25,004 nucleotides of DNA from contig VFFT01000080.1 in assembly GCA_009392775.1 (NCBI GenBank), positions 1 through 25,004 of the forward strand, written 5' to 3'. This DNA comes from SAR202 cluster bacterium. Lineage in GTDB: Bacteria > Chloroflexota > Dehalococcoidia > UBA3495. The translations under genes were made by a program, and so were the position numbers. The notes below the pieces were generated by a model. That model was not told where the DNA came from. It did no database searches and saw only the letters and a program-made list of their open reading frames with translations. Positions 9,043-16,099 of the stretch are shown here, piece by piece (positions within the stretch are counted from its first letter, which is position 1; every line of letters begins with the position of its first letter).

Positions 9043-10485
9043 ATGGACCAGCAGAACATACCCAATCACCAATCTCATCCCTCAACTTCCAAGACAGAGT
9101 ATGTTTCTATGATAGCTGCGGGATTAGGAATGTTCCTAGCGGCTCTCGATATATCTGTGAACGTCGCTCTACCTGGTATGAGAGATGGCTTGGACGCTGA
9201 CCTACACTCAATTCAATGGGTGATAGTAGTTTTCGTTGCTACCCGAGCTGGTCTTGTAATCGGTATAGGTAATCTGGCAGACCGTTTCGGACTGCGAACC
9301 ATCTTCATCATAGGAACCGCAATCTACCTAGCCTCTATGATCTGCATTTCTCTATCAGATACTCTTGGATGGGTAGTTGTCTTCAGGATAACTCAGGCGA
9401 TCGGAACTGGATCTTTGTACGCGGTTTCACCAGCAATTGCATCCCTCAGTTTCCCAGAAAGACGGCAGGGTTTGGCAATGGGATTCACCACCGGCAGTCA
9501 AGCATTGGGAATGTTATGTGGAACAATAGGTGCGGGCTCCTTAATGCTATGGTTCCCCTGGGAATCAGTATTCTTATTCAGAGTTCCTTTCGCGATAATA
9601 GCACTTCTGATCGCTATTTTATTGATGAGGCAAACACACTCTAATCGCGAATTCCAGCGGTTAGATCTGCTGGGGAGTATTACATTGATGATCGGGCTTT
9701 GTAGCCTAGTTATAGGTCTTAGGCTAGGCAGAGCCATAGGATGGTACGATCCCATAGTAATAACTTTAATTATCATAGCACCAATTTCACTATCGGTATT
9801 CTGGAGAACCACTAGACTCTCTAACTATCCGGTGATACCTAGGCGCTTATTAAAATCACAGTTTTTTAGCGGTGCGCTGGCATCCATGTTTCTTGCCCAT
9901 ATGGGTGTATTCGTAATTTGGTTTGTATTCCCATTTTATATTGCCGACATATTAGAAAAAGGGGCACTATTCTTAGGAGTAATGCTGGCTACCATGGCAT
10001 CAGTAAACACATGCAGTTCAATAGTCGCGGGCTACTTTATAGACAAAGTAGGCCATAAAGTGATTGGTGTTATTGGACTTTCATCCTTGGGAACGGGTTT
10101 GTTCTCTATGGCTTATTTGGGACTGGACAGTGAAGCCCTTCAAATAGGGCTTTGTATATCTTTAGTAGGGATGGGCATAGGATTATTTCAGTCAGCCGCT
10201 TATTACCAAGTAATTTCTAACATTGGAAAAGACCGACTCGGCACTGCATCAGGCGCCTTATCCATGGCCCAATCATTCGGAACAGTTTTTTCGGTCGCTA
10301 CCGTTGGCGCCTTATTCGCAATCAGCAAAGGGTTTCATATGGAATCATTGGCTAGTTCGACTATGAGTGCACCAGTCTCTGAAGTCCTGGCATTCATGGG
10401 AGCATTTCAAAATGTTTTCCATGCCGGATCCATTATCATACTTATAGGTACTCTGGTATTTTATTTCAGCAAATCTAATAAGTAA
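9043..10485 (+). CDS. MFS transporter, DHA2-like (14 TM)
   Basis: The 480-aa protein is a major facilitator of the drug:H+ antiporter-2 type. Its first helix carries LDISVNVALPGM (34-45), the DHA2-type motif in TM1. An ADRFG(L)R loop (79-85) stands for motif A between TM2 and TM3. About 14 hydrophobic helices can be counted up to the C-terminal IIILIGTLVFYF. Such pumps usually export drugs, dyes or toxic metabolites. The substrate is not readable from sequence. The first 20 or so residues are polar and no clear ribosome-binding site precedes the ATG, so a start slightly downstream (Met23) is possible. An inverted repeat at 8983-9006 may be its operator. Confidence 0.88.
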   Translation: MDQQNIPNHQSHPSTSKTEYVSMIAAGLGMFLAALDISVNVALPGMRDGLDADLHSIQWVIVVFVATRAGLVIGIGNLADRFGLRTIFIIGTAIYLASMICISLSDTLGWVVVFRITQAIGTGSLYAVSPAIASLSFPERRQGLAMGFTTGSQALGMLCGTIGAGSLMLWFPWESVFLFRVPFAIIALLIAILLMRQTHSNREFQRLDLLGSITLMIGLCSLVIGLRLGRAIGWYDPIVITLIIIAPISLSVFWRTTRLSNYPVIPRRLLKSQFFSGALASMFLAHMGVFVIWFVFPFYIADILEKGALFLGVMLATMASVNTCSSIVAGYFIDKVGHKVIGVIGLSSLGTGLFSMAYLGLDSEALQIGLCISLVGMGIGLFQSAAYYQVISNIGKDRLGTASGALSMAQSFGTVFSVATVGALFAISKGFHMESLASSTMSAPVSEVLAFMGAFQNVFHAGSIIILIGTLVFYFSKSNK

Positions 10486-10567
10486 CTTCAGCACAAGTCG
10501 AATGAATATAGGAGCCTATGCAACTTAGTAGAATGTCATGTAATATGGACTAACTATAAAACATAAT

Positions 10568-10644
10568 GGGCGGTTAGCTCAGTTGGTTAGAGTACTTGCT
10601 CGACACGCAAGAGGTCACTGGTTCGAGTCCAGTACCGCCCACCA
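10568..10644 (+). tRNA. tRNA-Val (anticodon GAC)
   Basis: A full cloverleaf folds: acceptor GGGCGGT (10568-10574) with ACCGCCC (10634-10640), D arm GCTC/GAGT, anticodon stem CTTGC/GCAAG around loop TCGACAC (anticodon GAC, 10602-10604), T stem ACTGG/CCAGT around TTCGAGT. Discriminator is A and the CCA end is encoded (10642-10644). It reads GUC/GUU codons. A TATAAA at 10555-10560 is a likely -10 box. Its 3' half and flank recur, decayed, 1170 bp downstream. Confidence 0.97.
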
Positions 10645-10678
10645 CTTCATTTCGTGCTTAATATCCTCTGTTTTGTTA

Positions 10679-10700
10679 ATTTAGAAGCTTCGTTCTAAAT
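10679..10700. repeat. 8-bp AT-rich hairpin downstream of tRNA-Val
   Basis: ATTTAGAA (10679-10686) and TTCTAAAT (10693-10700) are perfectly inverted around the 6-nt loop GCTTCG. A pyrimidine-rich stretch follows on the plus strand. It may end the tRNA transcript or that of the convergent phosphoesterase, but the stem is AT-rich and there is no clean T-run. Confidence 0.35.
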
Positions 10701-10775
10701 CTCTCATTCTTCTTTGCCGACTGGGCATAACTCTGTTGGCATCGCAACACTTACAGCAACGTCCTTCTTGGAGTA

Positions 10776-11591
10776 TTACTTCATCAATTCAATATACCCA
10801 GCAGAATTTTTATGGCCTCCTCCACCAAACGTCTGAGCGATTGCACTAACATCAAATTCGCCTCTGGACCTTAAACTCCACTTACGATTACCATCAGCCA
10901 GATCAAAATACATCGCTGAGAATGGACTGTCCGGAAAACTGGCATTTAATTGACCTCCGATTTCGCTCGTATAGCAGGTGGCGTTAACTACGGGAACTAG
11001 GTATCCAGCAACGTTTCGGATTGTTGCCATTTCTACATGTTCCAATACCTGTATATTGATTGCGCGTTGAATCGCCATTCCATCCTTAGCAAGCCCGTCA
11101 ACGGAAAGAGTATTCCAAACGTCAAAATCCTTTGGGTAAGAGCTCAATGCCGCCGTGACTTCTGCACTATTCTCCAATTGGAACAACCATAAATCTTTGT
11201 CTTGTATGTACTGGATCAACAGCGGCGGTGATTGGGCAGGGAACCAATATTCCCACGCTAACATTGCACCACTTTTGTCCATATCGAATGTAGTGAACTC
11301 TAAACCGGTTAAATCTTGGGCTGCAGTCTTGTGATGGTCCAAAACCCACAGACTTTCCATTCGCTCGTACATGCCCAACAGTACATCTCGAGAGTATGCA
11401 AAATCTGCGATAGTTACGGTAGAACCATCCGGTATATCGGGTGGCAAATCGCCATGCTGAACCGGAATGTACTTCGCCTGATTACCCAATGCCTGCCAAG
11501 CTACCCAAGCAGCTCCAAACCCGTCATTGCAATTCTTATGATATAGAACATAATTCAAAGCTGACCCCTTAATATCTTTAATATTTTGCAT
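10776..11591 (-). CDS. DHH/DHHA1-family phosphoesterase
   Basis: The 271-aa protein has both halves of the DHH superfamily: the N-terminal HKNCNDGFGAAW (18-29) with the metal-binding Asp23, a second Asp in IADFA (61-65), the name-giving DHH at 85-87, and the C-terminal substrate-binding GGGGHKNSAG (256-265) of DHHA1. Members hydrolyse phosphodiester bonds in short RNAs, cyclic dinucleotides or related molecules; the exact substrate is not readable here. It is shorter than RecJ and lacks CBS or GGDEF additions. It lies alone between tRNA-Val and a decayed copy of the tRNA 3' half, suggesting it arrived as cargo of a small element. No convincing ribosome-binding site is seen at the chosen ATG; no better start exists before the first motif. 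Confidence 0.85.
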   Translation of the reverse strand: MQNIKDIKGSALNYVLYHKNCNDGFGAAWVAWQALGNQAKYIPVQHGDLPPDIPDGSTVTIADFAYSRDVLLGMYERMESLWVLDHHKTAAQDLTGLEFTTFDMDKSGAMLAWEYWFPAQSPPLLIQYIQDKDLWLFQLENSAEVTAALSSYPKDFDVWNTLSVDGLAKDGMAIQRAINIQVLEHVEMATIRNVAGYLVPVVNATCYTSEIGGQLNASFPDSPFSAMYFDLADGNRKWSLRSRGEFDVSAIAQTFGGGGHKNSAGYIELMK

Positions 11592-11614
11592 CCATATATC
11601 GCTAGTATAAATAT

Positions 11615-11639
11615 GTCAGCAGACTCTAACAATGCTGAC
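11615..11639. repeat. 7-bp hairpin upstream of the phosphoesterase
   Basis: GTCAGCA (11615-11621) and TGCTGAC (11633-11639) are exactly inverted with an 11-nt loop, 24 nt from the start codon of the minus-strand phosphoesterase. It could be an operator or an mRNA 5' hairpin. The 11592-11912 gap otherwise holds only the tRNA remnant and AT-rich sequence without a credible gene. Confidence 0.35.
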
Positions 11640-11765
11640 CCTTGTACAAAAGATATTTTTTAATCAACGGTAACTTTTAACTCAGCTATTTGAACTATTG
11701 CGAACTGTTCTGTACTCTATTGGACAACAATGAAATTAACAGAGATAGGTTAACAGTGGGTTTCT

Positions 11766-11830
11766 TTGCTCGACACGCAGGTGGTCCCTGGTTCGCGTCC
11801 AATACCGCCCACCACTTCATTTCATGCCTA
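11766..11830 (+). pseudogene. Decayed 3' half of tRNA-Val plus its downstream flank
   Basis: This stretch aligns without gaps to 10596-10660 at a constant offset of 1170 bp, with 58 of 65 positions identical by hand count. It covers the anticodon loop, 3' anticodon strand, variable and T arms, acceptor 3' strand and CCA (to 11814), then 16 nt of flank. The T stem (CCTGG/CCAAT) no longer pairs fully, and no 5' half with D arm precedes it, so it cannot make a tRNA. It looks like the old attachment-site copy left by an integration event. Confidence 0.85.
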
Positions 11831-11912
11831 TCTAACAGATTTATTTTTATAATCAGAAGTTCCAAGCAGTAAATTCCAATTACGATATGCTTGCCAAAAG
11901 GAGCCATAGAAG

Positions 11913-12320
11913 ATGAAAACCGAAAATATAGTGAATGACGAAGGCCAAGTAAAAACCTGTTATGTGTTCACTTCTTATGGAGACTTATACATCAATGCCA
12001 TTAAAGCTAACCCGTTAACGTTAGATGCTTTTCATAGGTACTGTGGGAACAGATTAAAAAGCGACAAATGGAATGGGGAATACCACCAAGGGGATATGTA
12101 CGACTGGTGGAAAAGCAAGCTGGAAGAGTATCTAGGCACACTAGAGGAAGAAGGGATGACCAACCTCACTTTCCCTGAGGCTAAGAAAGATAATCATCCG
12201 GAAAGTTCCAAAGCCACTACATGGAATCTAGACACCTCCGAGCTATTCACACTAGTATTCAGGATGTTCCCAGAATACTTTCCCTCTACTGCGCGCTATG
12301 AAGATATATTAGAAGTCTAA
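11913..12320 (+). CDS. Hypothetical protein, 135 aa, unrecognised
   Basis: I do not recognise this family. The protein is soluble-looking, without signal peptide or TM helix, and rich in aromatic and acidic residues. A compact first half (about 14-80) carries several Trp/Tyr residues (DKWNGEYHQGDMYDWW, about 52-67). A polar hinge around 90-100 is followed by a second short segment with LFTLVFRMFPEYF. It is supported as a real gene by AAGGAG at 11898-11903, 9 nt before the ATG, and by filling the space with no competing frame. It starts just after the decayed tRNA copy, so it may be either ancestral chromosome or element-linked. Confidence 0.7.
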   Translation: MKTENIVNDEGQVKTCYVFTSYGDLYINAIKANPLTLDAFHRYCGNRLKSDKWNGEYHQGDMYDWWKSKLEEYLGTLEEEGMTNLTFPEAKKDNHPESSKATTWNLDTSELFTLVFRMFPEYFPSTARYEDILEV

Positions 12321-12457
12321 CATAGTGGCATTAGTATTCTTTGCTTTCCAGCAAGCGAACGTGAGCCTGACCTAGTAATATCTCATTCATGGCCTATATA
12401 AGCGCAACTCAGGTCAAGAATAACTATTAATAACATCAATAAATCTAATTCTGCGAC

Positions 12458-13303
12458 CTATCTCAGCTTAAACAAAAAATCGTATCTAGCTCCGCTGATA
12501 TTCGCATTCTGCACTAACAATACATAAATACCAGGCGTCAAAACTGTATATTCTCTGCTGGTGTTCAAGACCGCCTGGGGCAAGGTATTAGTATTTTGAA
12601 CATTTTCACTGTAACTAAGTATATTAGATCCCAGATTCGTTGGCCCAATATGACTCCACGCTTCTAAGTATGGAATAATTTTGGGCTCAGCTGTCCATGT
12701 ATCACAACATCCTGCTTTAATACCATAAAACGCGACATCATCTTCCCCATAATAACTAGTTAGAAACAAAGCCACTAACCTCTTGCCAGCCGGAACCTCA
12801 AATTGAACGTATTCATGGATTGCCTCGCCAGCAAACACTAAACGAAGATGTTCTTCCTCTCCAAGAAGTTCAAATTCTCTAATTCTCGGCTGGGCAGGGT
12901 TTTCAGTCTCTGAATTTAGCGGGCTAACCTCTTTCCGGAGCTTTTTCTTTCCTTGCGTCTCTGAGTATTCTCCAGAATTATTCCAAGCTACTACTGACTT
13001 ATCTTCTAGGTCCAACGATCCGTCCGAATAGGCAATGTCGGATTCGTAAGAACTTTTTGCATGTGCTGTACTTTCATTCGCCAATTTGCCCTGATCTGCC
13101 ACAATAACCGAATCATGTTTCATACTTTCGTTATGAATCGTATCAATATCAGGAGATGGCAAGAGTGACAAACCATCATCAATAAAACGGTTATCAACCG
13201 AGCTCTTGGTTGCGCTTTCATCATTCAACGATAGAGGCCCGCTACAACTCATCAGTAAGGAGCAGGCGACGAGCGACAGAAATATGTTAATTAACGGGAC
13301 CAA
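12458..13303 (-). CDS. Putative lipoprotein, unrecognised
   Basis: The 281-aa protein begins at a TTG preceded by AAGGAAG about 7 nt upstream. A short hydrophobic leader ends in LLMSC, so Cys20 would be lipidated and the protein anchored outside the membrane. The leader lacks an N-terminal Lys/Arg, which is unusual. Residues about 25-135 are a low-complexity Ser/Asp/Glu/Lys-rich linker. Residues about 135-281 look like a compact beta-rich domain (FELLGEEEHLRLVFAGEA... and a terminal YVLLVQNANISGARYDFLFKL), reminiscent of bacterial pre-peptidase/jelly-roll domains, with a vicinal Cys pair (AGCCD). No function can be assigned. It ends convergently with the 135-aa gene. Confidence 0.7.
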   Translation of the reverse strand: MVPLINIFLSLVACSLLMSCSGPLSLNDESATKSSVDNRFIDDGLSLLPSPDIDTIHNESMKHDSVIVADQGKLANESTAHAKSSYESDIAYSDGSLDLEDKSVVAWNNSGEYSETQGKKKLRKEVSPLNSETENPAQPRIREFELLGEEEHLRLVFAGEAIHEYVQFEVPAGKRLVALFLTSYYGEDDVAFYGIKAGCCDTWTAEPKIIPYLEAWSHIGPTNLGSNILSYSENVQNTNTLPQAVLNTSREYTVLTPGIYVLLVQNANISGARYDFLFKLR

Positions 13304-13427
13304 ACGATTACTTCCTTACAGGTACATCAGATTTAAAAGTTATACACAGCTGCAAACACCTTGTAGAAGGGTATAAGTAGCGTTAATATTCTCTAGATTT
13401 CCAAAATTATAAGCTTAGGTAGTATTC

Positions 13428-13640
13428 ATGACTTCCAAAAATTATTTATGCGCCAAATGTAATGACAATCAATACTCTACTACACAAATTCGTACCACTG
13501 GCTCAGGCTTATCACGTTTTCTAAACTTGCAAAACCAGAAATTTTCAGCCGTATCCTGCAAATCTTGTGGTTTTACAGAGCTTTACAAAACCGGGCGCAG
13601 TGGCTTAATTGGCGACATACTAGATATCATGACAAACTAA
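13428..13640 (+). CDS. Zn-ribbon nucleic-acid-binding-like miniprotein
   Basis: The 70-aa protein has two CxxC knuckles (Cys8/Cys11 and Cys44/Cys47), the layout of a zinc ribbon. The ending GFTELYKTGRSGLIGDILDIM closely resembles the DUF2082/zinc_ribbon family of predicted nucleic-acid-binding proteins. The role of that family is not established. Only 23 nt separate it from the S9 peptidase gene, so the two are probably cotranscribed. The start is the first ATG and covers the full ribbon; the upstream Shine-Dalgarno is weak (TAGGTAG). Confidence 0.8.
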   Translation: MTSKNYLCAKCNDNQYSTTQIRTTGSGLSRFLNLQNQKFSAVSCKSCGFTELYKTGRSGLIGDILDIMTN

Positions 13641-13663
13641 TCAGCCTTTAGAGTGTACTGAAT

Positions 13664-15643
13664 ATGGATCAAGCTTCCAAACAATATTTCAACTATGACA
13701 TGTTGAGATACATAAAAACAGTGTCCGACCCCAACATATCCCCTGATGAGTCATACATTGCTTATACGTTTGGTTGGATAGATACCGACACACTAACAAG
13801 CAAATCGCGAATAATGCGCATAAGTATGCCGAGCCTTATACAAGACGAACTCACAACTGGAGAAAAAGACTCCTCCCCTAAATTCTCGCCAGACGGCCAG
13901 ACTCTAGCTTTTTGCAGATTAGATGAGCATGATAAACGCCAGCTAATGCTGTTACCGGTATCAGGAGGAGAGCCTCGACAAATCACGGATCAATCAGAAG
14001 GACTATTAGAATTTGATTGGTCACCATCATCGAATAAACTTGTGTTCAGTTCCCTTACAGATTCTGAAACACAGTCAGGGATCACTGATCCGGCAAATGC
14101 TACGGTTAAGATAGCCTCCAAACTAAAATATCAATTTGATACGTTGGGTTGGAGGGGGAATTCATATTTTCATTTATTTGTCGTGGATACAAGCAACTCA
14201 CAATCTACCCAAATAACCGATGGGCCCTGGGACAACTTAAGCCCCAGATGGTCTCCTGATGGAGAAAAAATCGCATTTATTAGCGCCCGTCGGCCACACA
14301 ATGATATCCACGCATTAAGCGAAGTCTACGTGACATCGTGTAACGGAGGCCCTGTTGAACTCTGGTCTAACTCACTGGCAAGCGTATCAGCCATCACTTG
14401 GGCACCCGATGCAAGCAAACTTATAGCCGTTGGCTCAGAGACTCCTGGGTTTTTATCCACATGGCAAGGGTGGCTATATTCTTTAACACCAGAGAATCCT
14501 CCCTACAAACATAGTGACGACTCTTTCAGACCATCGGTAGGTTTTCCAGGCATTTCGCCGAGCCCAGAAATAAACTTCACATCGACCGGTTCTGTCGTTC
14601 TTCTAGGTGATTCAAAGGGTGAATCCTATGTTTACCAAATTGATCTAGAAAGCAACTCTGTTGAGCGCATCGGACCAGGGGGCATGCTGGCCTCCGACAT
14701 GAGTGCAAACAAGTCAGGTGACAAACTCGTAATAAGCTGCTCCTCTCCCGACAATCCCTCTAAATTAATGACATTAGACCTCAGACAAGATAGATGTTCG
14801 ACCTTAACCTCACCCAACAGCACCTATATGGAGCAGGTCATTCAATCATCTATGGACAAATTTACAATCGCTCAGCCGGATTTCGACATTGAATGCCGAG
14901 TCTTCTATCCACCAGAATTTGATAATGGGTCTATGTATCCTCTAGTCCTAGATATTCATGGGGGTCCAAACGGGGCTTTTTACGATTCCTTTGTCCCATG
15001 GCAACAGTTATTTGCCTCACAGGGATATATCGTCCTAGCAGTCAATCCACGAGGTTCATCTACCTACGGAGACAGTTTCATGATGTCGGTGATAGACGAC
15101 TGGGGTGGTAACGATTACGAAGACCTGATGGCCGCAGTAGATGATATCGCTAAGAGACCTTACGTTGACAGTAATAGACTAGCGGTCCATGGCTACAGTT
15201 ACGGGGGATACATGACCAGTTGGATTATTGGACATACAAACCGTTTTAAGGCTGCGGTTATAGGTGCACCATGTATCAATCTCCACAGCATGTACGGCAC
15301 TTCAGATATAGGAACTAGTTTTGGGGAATTACAATGGGGAGTATCTGTAGACGTAGATACTCCAGAATCATACATATTGTTTGCGAAACATCTACTGTCA
15401 AAATCCCCAATTACCTATGCATCTCAGGTAGATACGCCAGCCCTTTTGTTACACGGAGAATCAGACCGTAGATGCCCCATCGGGCAAAGTGAAGAATATT
15501 TCACGGTATTGAAACGATTGGGAAAGAATGTGGAGATGGTAAGATTCCCTGAATCTTCCCATCTATTCCCAAGGTTGGGAAAGCCAGTTATGAGAGAGTC
15601 ATATTTAAAACATGCTCTACAATGGTTCGATAAATACGTGTAG
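13664..15643 (+). CDS. S9 family peptidase (acylaminoacyl peptidase-like)
   Basis: The 659-aa protein is a prolyl-oligopeptidase-family serine peptidase. Residues about 15-390 form a beta-propeller of PD40/WD40-like blades (repeated SPDG/SPRWSPDGEKIAF units). Residues about 400-659 form the alpha/beta-hydrolase domain. The nucleophile lies in GYSYGG (Ser512), the acid in GESDRR (Asp601), and the base in SSHLF (His633); the oxyanion HGGPNG segment precedes them. Such enzymes release N-acylated or short-peptide residues. No signal peptide is visible, so it is probably cytoplasmic. It follows the Zn-ribbon gene closely and faces the 90-aa gene with a 28-nt convergent gap. No ribosome-binding site is obvious. 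Confidence 0.92.
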   Translation: MDQASKQYFNYDMLRYIKTVSDPNISPDESYIAYTFGWIDTDTLTSKSRIMRISMPSLIQDELTTGEKDSSPKFSPDGQTLAFCRLDEHDKRQLMLLPVSGGEPRQITDQSEGLLEFDWSPSSNKLVFSSLTDSETQSGITDPANATVKIASKLKYQFDTLGWRGNSYFHLFVVDTSNSQSTQITDGPWDNLSPRWSPDGEKIAFISARRPHNDIHALSEVYVTSCNGGPVELWSNSLASVSAITWAPDASKLIAVGSETPGFLSTWQGWLYSLTPENPPYKHSDDSFRPSVGFPGISPSPEINFTSTGSVVLLGDSKGESYVYQIDLESNSVERIGPGGMLASDMSANKSGDKLVISCSSPDNPSKLMTLDLRQDRCSTLTSPNSTYMEQVIQSSMDKFTIAQPDFDIECRVFYPPEFDNGSMYPLVLDIHGGPNGAFYDSFVPWQQLFASQGYIVLAVNPRGSSTYGDSFMMSVIDDWGGNDYEDLMAAVDDIAKRPYVDSNRLAVHGYSYGGYMTSWIIGHTNRFKAAVIGAPCINLHSMYGTSDIGTSFGELQWGVSVDVDTPESYILFAKHLLSKSPITYASQVDTPALLLHGESDRRCPIGQSEEYFTVLKRLGKNVEMVRFPESSHLFPRLGKPVMRESYLKHALQWFDKYV

Positions 15644-15671
15644 ATGGCTCTTCATCTTATAGATTCAATAG

Positions 15672-15944
15672 CTATGCTAGGTACCACGATTCATTCAACA
15701 GATCATGCGATAATATCAAATCATTGCCATTCTCTAAAACGGCTTTAAATTTCATATTTAAACAAACATTACGGTTGCTCATCCCGCCAGTAATATCCCA
15801 TAAATTAGTAATACTGGCCACCTGGTACCAATTGTCGTCGATGTACACCTTATCCAGTCGCCCATCTAGACCGCATTCCAATTTCACTAGCCGATCAGCA
15901 TCTTTCTCACCAACTGTAAAGTTTTTCTCAATTGCAGTTACCAT
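15672..15944 (-). CDS. DUF6504-like small protein
   Basis: The 90-aa protein has the layout I recall for DUF6504: a basic/acidic start, then KVYIDDNWYQVASITNLWDITGG (a W/Y-rich beta pair ending before a turn, about 33-55), a variable stretch, and a C-terminal ...LSHDLLNESWYLA. DUF6504 often trails Y-family DNA polymerase or ImuB proteins, but here it stands alone. The assignment is by eye and should be tested with a profile. The gene is well supported: AAGGAG (complement of 15955-15960) lies 10 nt before the ATG, and a good promoter with an inverted repeat in its spacer lies just upstream. No polymerase gene is adjacent. Confidence 0.65.
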   Translation of the reverse strand: MVTAIEKNFTVGEKDADRLVKLECGLDGRLDKVYIDDNWYQVASITNLWDITGGMSNRNVCLNMKFKAVLENGNDLILSHDLLNESWYLA

Positions 15945-15972
15945 GTTAGAACAGCTCCTTAAATCTAAGCCT

Positions 15973-16010
15973 TTTAGAACATTTTATAGTACATATGTTC
16001 TAAATCACAA
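15973..16010 (-). promoter_or_regulatory. Minus-strand promoter with LexA-like operator
   Basis: Reading the minus strand, TTGTGA (16010-16005) and TATAAA (15988-15983) form -35 and -10 boxes with a 16-nt spacer ahead of the 90-aa gene. TTTAGAACAT (15973-15982) is exactly inverted at 15995-16004. Within this, AGAACATATGTACT (16001-15988) is one symmetric position short of the Gram-positive LexA box GAAC-N4-GTTC. Repressor occupancy of the spacer would block RNA polymerase. The regulator is inferred, not shown. Confidence 0.5.
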
Positions 16011-16099
16011 TCAGCCAATGTCATATACGTCACACAAGTGAGTATTTAATAAACAGCAGATGTTGTACAATTTATACATCCAGTCTGGAGCGAGATACC

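Noticed and set aside
12342..12360. Small hairpin in the convergent gap after the 135-aa gene (TTGCT/AGCAA)
   Set aside because: Five base pairs and no T-run on either side; not enough for a terminator.
16059..16080. 5-bp dyad GATGT/ACATC upstream of the peroxiredoxin
   Set aside because: Too short for an operator call without conservation data.
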